Translations under genes and position numbers: made by a program | Assembly: GCF_014196505.1 (NCBI RefSeq) | Contig: NZ_JACIDW010000002.1 | Coordinates: 486,735-550,734 of the forward strand | Direction of reading: 5' to 3' | Length of the DNA stretch: 64,000 nt | From: Rhizobium metallidurans | GTDB taxonomy: Bacteria; Pseudomonadota; Alphaproteobacteria; Rhizobiales; Rhizobiaceae | The notes under the pieces: generated by a model | The model's input: the letters and a program-made list of their open reading frames with translations, nothing else | Database searches by the model: none | What the model was told of the DNA's origin: nothing | Part shown: positions 36,842-44,129 of the stretch, piece by piece | Position numbering within the stretch: position 1 is the first letter of the stretch | Layout of the letters: each line of letters starts with the position of its first letter

Positions 36842-37426
36842 TCAGATTTCGCTCTGCGACGTCACGATGCGCGAGACCAGGCCGTAGGCCTTGGCTTCCT
36901 CGGCCGAGAGCCAGTAGTCGCGGTCGGTGTCGGCTGCGATCTTCTCGTAGGGCTGGCCGGTGGCGGCGGACATGATCTTGTTGAGGCGCTCGTTCATCTT
37001 GATGATCTCGCGTGCCTGGATCTCGATGTCGGACGCCATGCCGCGCGTGCCGCCCGAGGGTTGGTGCAGCAGGAAGCGGGTGTTGGGCAGGCAAAGGCGC
37101 TGCTCCTTGGGCGCGGCGACGTAGATCAGCGCGCCGGCCGAAGCGACCCAGCCGGTTCCGATCATCCAGACCTTCGGCTTGATGAACTTGATCATGTCGT
37201 GGATCGAATCGCCGGACTCGACGTGGCCGCCGGGCGAATTGACGTAGATGCGGATGTCCTCGTCGCTGGCCGCGGCAAGCGCCACGAGCTGCGAGCAGAC
37301 CTTCTGCGCCAGTTCCTGGTTGATCGGTCCATAGATGAAGATGGAACGCGACTTGAAAAGGTTCGCCTCCGTTTCCTTGCCGAGCGGCAGTTCCTTCGTC
37401 TTGTCGTCCTGGTCTTCGTCGTTCAT
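36842..37426 (-). CDS. clpP: ATP-dependent Clp protease proteolytic subunit (ClpP paralogue)
   Basis: 194 aa from the ATG at 37426, with AGAGAGG upstream; longer readings lack domain sequence. The catalytic triad is S97 (GWVASAGAL), H121 (LLHQPSGG) and D170 ([12 protein letters not shown]). ClpP monomers form a barrel protease fed by ClpA/ClpX. The Ser motif reads SAGA rather than the usual SMGA/SMAA, and the protein lacks a long propeptide, as in the extra ClpP copies of rhizobia. So this is probably one of several clpP genes. Confidence 0.9.
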   Translation of the reverse strand: MNDEDQDDKTKELPLGKETEANLFKSRSIFIYGPINQELAQKVCSQLVALAAASDEDIRIYVNSPGGHVESGDSIHDMIKFIKPKVWMIGTGWVASAGALIYVAAPKEQRLCLPNTRFLLHQPSGGTRGMASDIEIQAREIIKMNERLNKIMSAATGQPYEKIAADTDRDYWLSAEEAKAYGLVSRIVTSQSEI

Positions 37427-37678
37427 TCGAACCTCTCTCACGTAAATTCGGGTTCCCCGCACATAGTGCGACTCAATGCGTAAAACAATGCGTGAAAAAG
37501 ACAAGCCACGGAACGGGTGAAGATATGGTTTAGGCCCGGATGTTCGCGGGCCGGGCTTACTGAAATGTAACCCGTCGAGGCTTTGAAAAGTCTCAATCCG
37601 CACCTACGTCCTTCTCAAGCGTCCATGCGGACCCACCCCCAGGAACCGCATGCGAGCACGCAGCAAAGGAGACAGCCG

Positions 37679-38485
37679 ATGTCACCCGAAGAACGCCAAC
37701 TCCTGACCGCCCTTTTCGAGCGCGTCCGCACCGCCGCCTCGACCCCGCGTGACCGCGAGGCCGAACAGCTGGTCGATCAAAACACCCGCGAGCAGCCCTA
37801 TTCAGCCTATTATCTGGCCCAGGCCGTGATCGTGCAGGAAAAAGGCCTCGAGGCCGCCGCCGACAGGATCAGGAAGCTGGAGGACCGCGTCCGCCAGCTG
37901 GAGGCGGACCAGAGCGACAGCCACAAGGCCGAGCAAGGCGGCGGCTTTCTCTCCTCGATCTTCGGCGGCAGCCAGCCGCCGCAGCAACGGCAACAGACAA
38001 CGCCGACGGAAGGCGTGTCTGGCCCCTGGGGCAGCGCCCCGCGCCAGCAGATCCGCGAGAACCAGGGCTTCGACACCGCCCCGCGCATGCAGCAACAACC
38101 TTCCGGCCCCTGGAACCCGCAGATGTCGTCGCCATCGGCCGGCGGCAGCTTCCTGCAGGGCGCGCTCGGCACCGCGGCCGGCGTCGCCGGCGGCATGCTG
38201 CTTGCCAATTCGCTGAGCGGCATCTTCGGCGGCAACCATATGGCCTCGCTCGGCCTCGGCTCCGGCGCCTCGCCCGCGAGCGCGCCCACGGAAGAGACCG
38301 TCATCAACAACTATTATAACAATGACGGCGGCCAGCAGGCCTCCGGCGACGCCGACACCACGCGCCAGGTCGCCGATAACAGCGACAACGACGACAGCGG
38401 TCTTCAGCAGGCCGATTACGACAACAGCGACGACGGCTTCGACGATCAGTCCGACTTCGGCGGCGACGACAGCTCCAGCGCCTAG
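37679..38485 (+). CDS. DUF2076 domain protein
   Basis: 268 aa from the ATG at 37679, with AAAGGAGA upstream. The N-terminal ~80 residues (MSPEERQLLTALFERVRTAA...AYYLAQAVIVQEKGLEAAADRIRKLEDRV) are the helical DUF2076 core. A Gln/Pro/Gly-rich middle and an Asp-rich C-terminus (from about residue 215, YYNNDGG and DNSDDGF) look disordered. A Gly/Ala-rich segment (about 155-185) may be amphipathic. Localisation and role unknown; divergent from clpP. Confidence 0.85.
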   Translation: MSPEERQLLTALFERVRTAASTPRDREAEQLVDQNTREQPYSAYYLAQAVIVQEKGLEAAADRIRKLEDRVRQLEADQSDSHKAEQGGGFLSSIFGGSQPPQQRQQTTPTEGVSGPWGSAPRQQIRENQGFDTAPRMQQQPSGPWNPQMSSPSAGGSFLQGALGTAAGVAGGMLLANSLSGIFGGNHMASLGLGSGASPASAPTEETVINNYYNNDGGQQASGDADTTRQVADNSDNDDSGLQQADYDNSDDGFDDQSDFGGDDSSSA

Positions 38486-38610
38486 CCTGGATAGGATATG
38501 CCTATGGCAAGTTTCGGTGAGCGCGCGGGCCGGCCGATTGATAAGCGCTTGCCGCATCGATAAGGTCCGCCCCGATCATCGAACAGAAGACTATATCGGG
38601 CGGGACAGCA

Positions 38611-39402
38611 GTGAAGACCCTCATCATCAGCCGCAAGGCCGAGGACACCAGGCGGCGCTTTCAGACGCGGCAGATGCAGGCGCTGGGCCTCGATTTCGAG
38701 TTTCTCGATGCCTTCGAGGCCCGCGACCTGACGCCGGAGGAGTGCCAGAAGGCGGCAAACAGCTGGCCGAGCCCGACGCTGCGCGAGGATATCGCCTGCT
38801 TCACCTCGCATCGCATCGCCTGGCGCAGGGTCATCGACCGTGGCGAACGCATGCTGATCCTGGAGGACGACGCGGTGCTGTCGGAAAGCATCGCCGACGC
38901 CCTTGCCGGCATCGAGGCGCGCCCGGACGCCGACGACATCGCCTATGATCTCGAATTCGCGCCGCGCGATCATATCCTGGCCAAACGGCCGCTCTGGACC
39001 GACGGCATCTATTGCGCCCGGCGCGTGTTCCAGAACCGGGTTGGCCTGGCAGGCTATGTCGTCGGTCCGGGTGCCGCCGCGCGCATGTTGAAGGATACCG
39101 AAACCTACGGCCTGCTCGACGCCTATATCTGGCACCGCGCCTGGCTGAAGGCCTACCAGATCGAGCCCGCCCCGATCATCCAGATGCAGTTCCTCGACGG
39201 CAGCGCCGACAAGGCGGCCTTCATCCGCAAGTCGATCGACCGCGCCTTCAAGCCGGGCAAGCTGCGCAAGAACCTGCTCAGGCTGAAGATCGAGGGCATC
39301 AGGGCCCGCAACCTGATCCGTGGCTGGCTCAGGAGCGAGAGGCGGCCGTTGCGCATGGACCGCGCGAGTTTCCCCGCCGATCCCGCCAAGCCCGCCGATT
39401 GA
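38611..39402 (+). CDS. Glycosyltransferase family 25 (LPS biosynthesis type)
   Basis: 263 aa, GTG start. MKTLIISRKAEDTRRRFQTRQMQALGL is the GT25 N-terminus; TLREDIACFTSHRIAWRRVIDRGERMLILEDDAVL contains the conserved CF.SH and the DxD-like EDDA metal site. Such enzymes transfer sugars (often galactose) to lipopolysaccharide or capsule cores at the inner face of the membrane. It is a single gene here, followed 2 bases on by the convergent queF. Confidence 0.88.
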   Translation: MKTLIISRKAEDTRRRFQTRQMQALGLDFEFLDAFEARDLTPEECQKAANSWPSPTLREDIACFTSHRIAWRRVIDRGERMLILEDDAVLSESIADALAGIEARPDADDIAYDLEFAPRDHILAKRPLWTDGIYCARRVFQNRVGLAGYVVGPGAAARMLKDTETYGLLDAYIWHRAWLKAYQIEPAPIIQMQFLDGSADKAAFIRKSIDRAFKPGKLRKNLLRLKIEGIRARNLIRGWLRSERRPLRMDRASFPADPAKPAD

Positions 39403-39404
39403 TT

Positions 39405-39869
39405 TCAGCCGCGACCGCGATAGGTCGCGACCCCCTGGTCGGGAAGCCATACGCCCTCGGGCGGCTTGCCGGTCTGCCAGAACACGTCGATCGGGATGCC
39501 GCCGCGCGGATACCAGTAGGCGCCGATCCTCAGCCACTTCGGATCGAGCAGCTCGACGATCCGCTTGGCGATATAGATCGAGCAATCCTCGTGGAAGGCG
39601 CCGTGGTTGCGGAAGGAATGCAGGAAGAGCTTCAGCGCCTTGGATTCCACCAGCCATTCGTTGGGGATGTAATCGATGACGATATGGGCGAAATCCGGCT
39701 GTCCGGTCATCGGGCAGAGCGAGGTGAATTCGGGCGCGGTGAAGCGCACGACGTAATCGGTGCCGGCATTGCTGGCGGGCACCTTCTCGAGCACCGCCGT
39801 TTCCGGCGAGGTCGGCGCTTCGGTCTGTTTTCCCAGCATGGACAGGCTGGAGACGTCTGTATTGGGCAT
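39405..39869 (-). CDS. queF: NADPH-dependent 7-cyano-7-deazaguanine (preQ0) reductase
   Basis: 154 aa, the short unimodular (YkvM-like) QueF. It reduces the nitrile of preQ0 to preQ1 for queuosine in tRNA. Catalytic C52 and D59 lie in [14 protein letters not shown]; the substrate/NADPH motif is [11 protein letters not shown] (E-S-K-x-LKL). Its ATG follows the CDF transporter stop with no gap, so they form an operon in the order CDF-queF. Confidence 0.96.
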   Translation of the reverse strand: MPNTDVSSLSMLGKQTEAPTSPETAVLEKVPASNAGTDYVVRFTAPEFTSLCPMTGQPDFAHIVIDYIPNEWLVESKALKLFLHSFRNHGAFHEDCSIYIAKRIVELLDPKWLRIGAYWYPRGGIPIDVFWQTGKPPEGVWLPDQGVATYRGRG

Positions 39870-40784
39870 TCAAGCCTCCTTGATGACTTTGACGCGGATG
39901 CCGTGGGCGGTTTCACCCTCCGGCTCGACGTGAATGGCGATGCTGGCGCCCGGATGCGTGGCGCGGATGGCATCCTCGAGGCAATCGCAGATATCGTGCG
40001 CCTGCCTTACAGACATCGCGGCCGGCACGACAAGATGGAAATCGACGAAAGTGACGGTGCCGGCGCGCCGCGTCTTCAGGTCGTGCACGCCGAGCGAGCC
40101 CGTCGCATGGGTGGCGATCGCCTGCTTGATCGCCTCCTCCTCCTGCGGCTCGACCGCCTGGTCCATCAGTCCACCGATCGAATGCGAGATCACCTTCCAG
40201 CCCTGAAACAGGATGTTGATGGCGACGAGAATGGCGAGAAGCGGGTCGAAGATCGCATAGCCCGTCGCCAGCGCCAGAATAAGGCCGATCAGAACGCCGA
40301 TGGAAGTGATCACGTCGGACATGACATGCTGGCCATCGGCCGTCAGCGCCGCCGAGCGATACTTGCGCCCGGTCCGGATCAGGGTCTGCGCCCAAACGGC
40401 ATTGATCACGGCGGCGAGGAAGTTGATGGCAAGGCCGAGCACCGGCGCATCGAGCATGCGCGGATTGGCGAGATGGCCGACCGCCGCCTGGACGATCAGC
40501 AGCGCCGCGACGACGATCAGGACGCCCTCGGTGACGGCCGAAAGATATTCAGCCTTGTGGTGACCGAAATGATGGTCGTGATCGGCCGGCCGCTGCGCGT
40601 AGCGGATGACGAAGAAGGCGATGAAGGCGGCGACGACGTTGACCGACGATTCCAGCCCGTCCGACAAAAGCGCCACCGACCCGGTGACCCACCAGGCCAC
40701 CAGCTTCAGCCCCATGACGCCGAGCGACATCGGGATGCTCCAGAATGCCAGCTTCCGAACCGTGAGGTTGCCCTGTCCGCTCAT
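39870..40784 (-). CDS. Cation diffusion facilitator (CDF) metal efflux transporter
   Basis: 304 aa from the ATG at 40784, with GGCGGAGGGAGAG directly upstream. Six transmembrane helices with HxxxD-type metal sites (LLSDGLESSVNVVAA in helix 2, TADGQHVMSDVITS in helix 5), the His-rich loop DHDHHFGHHKAEY and a C-terminal cytoplasmic domain (from about 210). Exports a divalent metal (Zn, Fe, Mn or Co) with proton exchange. Abuts queF. Confidence 0.93.
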   Translation of the reverse strand: MSGQGNLTVRKLAFWSIPMSLGVMGLKLVAWWVTGSVALLSDGLESSVNVVAAFIAFFVIRYAQRPADHDHHFGHHKAEYLSAVTEGVLIVVAALLIVQAAVGHLANPRMLDAPVLGLAINFLAAVINAVWAQTLIRTGRKYRSAALTADGQHVMSDVITSIGVLIGLILALATGYAIFDPLLAILVAINILFQGWKVISHSIGGLMDQAVEPQEEEAIKQAIATHATGSLGVHDLKTRRAGTVTFVDFHLVVPAAMSVRQAHDICDCLEDAIRATHPGASIAIHVEPEGETAHGIRVKVIKEA

Positions 40785-41044
40785 CTCTCTCCCTCCGCCT
40801 GTGCGATGTCCAAACCGGTGCGGATGCGAACGAATTGCAGAAACAATGCCGTTCAAACGCAAAACCGCCCGCGCGAAAATCGCGCAGGCGGCCATTGCTG
40901 GGGATATGCGCCCAAAATGGCGATTTGTCAAAGTGGAAGTGGGTGGTGAACCTGGAACGACATGCAGCAGGCCTGATTGAGGCATCGACAAACTGCAAAC
41001 CAAGCAATCTGGAAGACATCTGGATCATCAAATTCCCGATCTGA
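40785..41044. other. Gene-free boundary region before the second restriction-modification module
   Basis: Holds the CDF promoter on the minus strand, and, towards 41000, drops in GC content. No gene could be supported on either strand. Marks the left edge of the transferred controller/nuclease/methylase module. Confidence 0.55.
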
Positions 41045-41079
41045 ATGATACATATAGTCTGTAGACCTATAGTCATCAT
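41045..41079. promoter_or_regulatory. C-box operator for the controller protein
   Basis: A 35-bp interrupted palindrome: ATGAT, 3 bases, TATAG, 9 bases (TCTGTAGAC), CTATA, 3 bases, ATCAT. Both pairs of 5-base arms are exact reverse complements. The ATAGTC-type half sites resemble described C-protein boxes. It ends 17 bases before the ATG of the controller gene, where such operators activate, then repress, C and R transcription. Confidence 0.75.
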
Positions 41080-41096
41080 TTCGCCAGTTTCGTCCC

Positions 41097-41315
41097 ATGC
41101 AGAACGATGGGCGCACGGCTTTCGGGAAGAACATCCGGAACCGCAGACAAGAACTGGAAATTTCACAGGAAAGACTGGCTGAGCAGGCTGGCCTTCACAG
41201 AACTTATGTTGGTGGCATCGAGCGTGGCGAGCGCAATGTAAGCCTCGACAATATTCTCTGCATTGCAAAAGCACTCAACATTACCGCCTCGGATTTGATG
41301 CGCGGTGTCGTCTGA
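41097..41315 (+). CDS. Restriction-modification controller (C) protein, XRE-type
   Basis: 72 aa, consisting of one helix-turn-helix domain (GKNIRNRRQELEISQERLAE, QAGLHRTYVGGIERGERNVS), the exact size of C proteins. These dimers bind a C-box, activate the C-R operon and delay the nuclease until the methylase has acted. Its stop overlaps the nuclease start (TGATG), and the perfect symmetric C-box lies 17 bases upstream. No clear ribosome site is seen, consistent with leaderless transcripts of many C genes. Confidence 0.88.
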   Translation: MQNDGRTAFGKNIRNRRQELEISQERLAEQAGLHRTYVGGIERGERNVSLDNILCIAKALNITASDLMRGVV

Positions 41316-41908
41316 TGCTGGTTTCGCCATATGCCGGTCACCCGCGCGAGGAATGGCCTGAGATTACACGAAGGCTGGTGGACGTTTTTCCACTTCAGCC
41401 GGATCAGTTGCTCCAATTCGTGGACAGCGCGTGGAGCAACCTGTTTAATTCCAGCTTTGGTGAAAGCGGCCTCAAGATCGGGACGGATATTTTGCTTCCA
41501 GCCCAAGCGACCGGGGTCTTGTTGGAGCGCTTGATTGCTGTCGAAATGCAAAAATCGCTTGAGGGCTGGCGAGGCGGCCGGACTAAAACTGAAAAAGATA
41601 TTATTTGTGAAACCGATCTCAAATTTTCATTTGAAATCAAAACCTCGTCAAGCCGGTCAGGTCTCTACGGAAACAGAAGCACGGGGCATCGCGCCGAGGG
41701 CAGGACAAAGTTTCGTTCCGGGTATTACCTTGTGATAAACTACAAGCTGCCGACGGAAGACAACAGTTCCAGAGAAATTATCAACGTTCGATTTGGTTGG
41801 ATCGATGATGACGATTGGGTCGGACAAGCCCAACCGACCGGACAACAGGCATCGATTGGGGTCGGCCTGGCTAGACTGAAATTGATCACAATTCGAGGGT
41901 CGATCTGA
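41315..41908 (+). CDS. Type II restriction endonuclease, ScaI-like PD-(D/E)xK
   Basis: 197 aa. Shared with the ScaI group by eye: the opening VSPYAGHPREEW, and the active-site region ETDLKFSFEIKTSSSRSGLYGNRS, giving an E-I-K catalytic strand (E107, K109) after D101. The family cuts AGTACT; I infer specificity only from resemblance. It is directly downstream of, and coupled to, the C gene, and converges on the methylase with a 23-bp overlap of the 3' ends. Codon use and GC are lower than in neighbouring core genes. Confidence 0.68.
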   Translation: MLVSPYAGHPREEWPEITRRLVDVFPLQPDQLLQFVDSAWSNLFNSSFGESGLKIGTDILLPAQATGVLLERLIAVEMQKSLEGWRGGRTKTEKDIICETDLKFSFEIKTSSSRSGLYGNRSTGHRAEGRTKFRSGYYLVINYKLPTEDNSSREIINVRFGWIDDDDWVGQAQPTGQQASIGVGLARLKLITIRGSI

Positions 41909-42767
41909 AATCGAAGGGCAATTTGGCTTGGTCGTGTTCAATCTCTTGAGACTGACGCATGTTTTTCAGGCGTCTGGCAGCCATGTTCACGTAACTTGAA
42001 TCGATCTCAAATCCGATTGCCTTTCGCCCCAGCCTGGCGGCTGCCTCCAACGTAGATCCCGACCCGGCAAATGGGTCAAGCACCACATCGCCCCGGTTGC
42101 TGGACGCAAGGATCACTCGGCTTACCAAGGCCAGAGGAAATTGCGCTGGGTGAGCGGTTCGTTCCTTTGAGGACCGATTTGCTCCTGATGTAACTTTTGC
42201 GATTTGCCAGACATCAGAGGGATTTTTTCCGTTCGGATTGCACTTCAGCTTTCCATTCTTTTTCTGGTTCGGATATTTTACGTCCGGATCGCGGATATCA
42301 TCGAGATTGAAGACGTATTCCTCGGCGTCTTTTACGTACCAGAGAAATTTTTCATTACGTGGCGAAAGGAAAAGCCGACCCGCAACCCCCGCTCCGTAAT
42401 TCCAGACGACCTCTTGGATCATGAAGAATGGAATCTTATCCCATATAAGGTAGGCAAGAGGCATCGCCTTGGCTTTTTCAGGGACAGGCATATAGCCGAC
42501 GTTCAACCAGAACGCACCCGACTGTGTCGTGAGTTCATGAACCAGAGAAACCCAATCGGCCGTCCACTTGATATAGTCCTCTACGGATCGATTATTTTCG
42601 TAGGATTTACCGATGTTATAGGGTGGCGACGTCACCGTAAGTGGAACCGATTCAGACGGCATCCGCCTCATCAAATCAAAACAGTCGCCATGGTATAGAA
42701 GGACGTCCTCGTCCTCATAGGCAGGACGGCCAAGGGATGCTCTAATCGCGGAAAAATCTGGCTGCAT
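41886..42767 (-). CDS. DNA methyltransferase, beta-class SPPY type (likely N4-cytosine)
   Basis: 293 aa. Motif IV TSPPYN (residues 46-51) comes before motif I DPFAGSGST (about 232-240), the beta-class order; S-P-P-Y is typical of N4-cytosine enzymes, though N6-adenine cannot be excluded. It should protect the ScaI-like site. Convergent with the nuclease gene and read from its own promoter, which contains a 12-base copy of half of the C-box (42790-42801), 22 bases upstream of the ATG. Confidence 0.9.
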   Translation of the reverse strand: MQPDFSAIRASLGRPAYEDEDVLLYHGDCFDLMRRMPSESVPLTVTSPPYNIGKSYENNRSVEDYIKWTADWVSLVHELTTQSGAFWLNVGYMPVPEKAKAMPLAYLIWDKIPFFMIQEVVWNYGAGVAGRLFLSPRNEKFLWYVKDAEEYVFNLDDIRDPDVKYPNQKKNGKLKCNPNGKNPSDVWQIAKVTSGANRSSKERTAHPAQFPLALVSRVILASSNRGDVVLDPFAGSGSTLEAAARLGRKAIGFEIDSSYVNMAARRLKNMRQSQEIEHDQAKLPFDFRSTLEL

Positions 42768-42789
42768 TTCGTCACTATCGAATGGAACT

Positions 42790-42801
42790 TATAGTCATCA
42801 T
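42790..42801. promoter_or_regulatory. C-box half-site before the methyltransferase
   Basis: TATAGTCATCAT, identical over 12 bases to 41068-41079 in the C-box, placed 22 bases upstream of the methyltransferase ATG (plus-strand orientation). It suggests the C protein can also bind, probably to repress, the methylase promoter. Confidence 0.6.
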
Positions 42802-42910
42802 AAAGTGAGGCACCATCGAGTCAATGATTGGGGCGCGCAAATCAAGACATGTGCACTGGTTTTCGACGCCACGATCTCAACCCCTTGGGCGGTGTGGGAA
42901 ACAGCCCCCG

Positions 42911-43600
42911 CTATTCCCCGCCCTCACCCGCATCGCCACCAACCACGACCACCGTCTGCGGCCAGCGCAGCAATGCCGCCTCGCCGGCCTCGTTCAGCGC
43001 ATAGACGCCCTTCCCCTGCCGGTCGAACCAGCCATAGACGTTGTCGAGCAGGATGCGGCCCGCCTGCGGCGCCCATGTCTTCATGTCGCGCGGCCGCGCC
43101 AACCCCTGTTGCAGCGCCGAGGCGCAGATCAGCGCCTGTTGCCGGTAGGCGGTCATGATCGGCGAGCGCGTGGCGCCGCCGAGCGCCGGATCGCCTTGTC
43201 TTTTCCGATGCTCCCTGACAAGCCGTGTGCGCCGCTTCGGGTTGGTCCTCGGCATCGGCGATACGGAGCTGACGATGACGCTGACCTCGCCGGTATCGGA
43301 TATCCCGAGCATGCCGATCCCCATCCGCCGGCAGAGATCGCGATAACGCCTGTCCGCCTCCCGCCCCCGGCCCTTGGCCGAGACCTTCGCCGCGATCCAG
43401 ACTTCATCGGCCATCGCCGCCCGGTCGACCGCCTGCAGGATAAGCTCGAGATTGAACGACATCTTCAATTCGCAGACGACAACGACCGGCGGTTCGCCGT
43501 CGCTCAGCCCCACGACATCGCAGCTTGCGACCTCCCCCTTCACGACATAGCCGGCCGCCTCCAGAAAGGCCTTGACCGGCGGATAGAGCGACGTCTCCAT
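42911..43600 (-). CDS. DUF2161 family protein (PD-(D/E)xK-like)
   Basis: 229 aa. The N-terminal third has a nuclease-like core (YPPVKAFLEAAGYVVKGEVASCDVVGL and VVVCELKMSFNLELILQAVDRA; D28, E43, K45), with the D...ExK pattern of restriction-type folds, as in the DUF2161 family. The C-terminal half (about 130-229) is helical and winged-helix-like (GRILLDNVYGWFDRQGKGVYALNEAG). It is a rhizobial conserved gene; no activity has been assigned. Lies right of the second R-M module. Confidence 0.75.
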   Translation of the reverse strand: METSLYPPVKAFLEAAGYVVKGEVASCDVVGLSDGEPPVVVVCELKMSFNLELILQAVDRAAMADEVWIAAKVSAKGRGREADRRYRDLCRRMGIGMLGISDTGEVSVIVSSVSPMPRTNPKRRTRLVREHRKRQGDPALGGATRSPIMTAYRQQALICASALQQGLARPRDMKTWAPQAGRILLDNVYGWFDRQGKGVYALNEAGEAALLRWPQTVVVVGGDAGEGGE

Positions 43601-43608
43601 GGTAAGGT

Positions 43609-43902
43609 TTACGGATTGAGATCGGCGATCTCGCCGAACTGGGCCAGCAGCCGTGGCGACAGCATGTCGCCGGTCTCCTCGTCGACGGTGATCGCATAGG
43701 CCGCCACGCCCGCGAAGCGCTCCGCCATGGCGGACGCGATCTTCTCCGCGCTGATCGGGTTCGACGCCTGCCGCATCTCGCCGGGCACCAGCTTGCCGCG
43801 ATTGCTGCGGTAAGGGATCACGATAAACTTTTCACCAGTGGACACGCGCAGGATTCCCGATTGATCGTTCCTGAAACGTTCTGATTTGGGGACGGATGTC
43901 AA
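43609..43902 (-). CDS. Conserved small hypothetical protein
   Basis: 97 aa, soluble. The sequence has a strand-rich first half (SGILRVSTGEKFIVIPYRSNRGKLV) and a helical middle (PISAEKIASAMAERFAGVAAYAITVDEETGDM). I recognise no domain. It is read 8 bases ahead of the DUF2161 gene, on the same strand, so the two probably form an operon. Confidence 0.6.
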   Translation of the reverse strand: MTSVPKSERFRNDQSGILRVSTGEKFIVIPYRSNRGKLVPGEMRQASNPISAEKIASAMAERFAGVAAYAITVDEETGDMLSPRLLAQFGEIADLNP

Positions 43903-43939
43903 TGGTCTGGGCGGGTGAAAGCATGGGTCGAGGCTGCGT

Positions 43940-44096
43940 TACCCCCTCAGCCCTGCCGGGCATCTCCCCCACAAGGGCGGAGATCGACTCGTTGCGGCGT
44001 CATCGCCAAAACGTTGAGGTAGGAGCAGGCGGCCGCGCCCAGCCAATCTCCCCACTTGTGGGGGAGATGGCCGGCAGGCCAGAGGGGGGTATCACA
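43940..44096. repeat. RIME-like inverted repeat element
   Basis: Two long arms face each other: 43940-43987 (ACCCCCTCAGCCCTGCCGGG, then CATCTCCCCCACAAG...) and 44042-44096 (...CTTGTGGGGGAGATG, then GCCGGCAGGCC and AGAGGGGGGT). The arms match with a few mismatches around a ~55-base centre. This is the layout and sequence style of the Rhizobium-specific intergenic mosaic elements. It lies after the trpE(G) stop. Confidence 0.75.
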
Positions 44097-44129
44097 CCCA
44101 CCAACCTCGCAAACAACTAGCGGCCGACC

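Noticed and set aside
37427..37603. N-terminal extension of clpP
   Set aside because: The additional 59 residues have no ClpP-like sequence and the best ribosome site lies before 37426.
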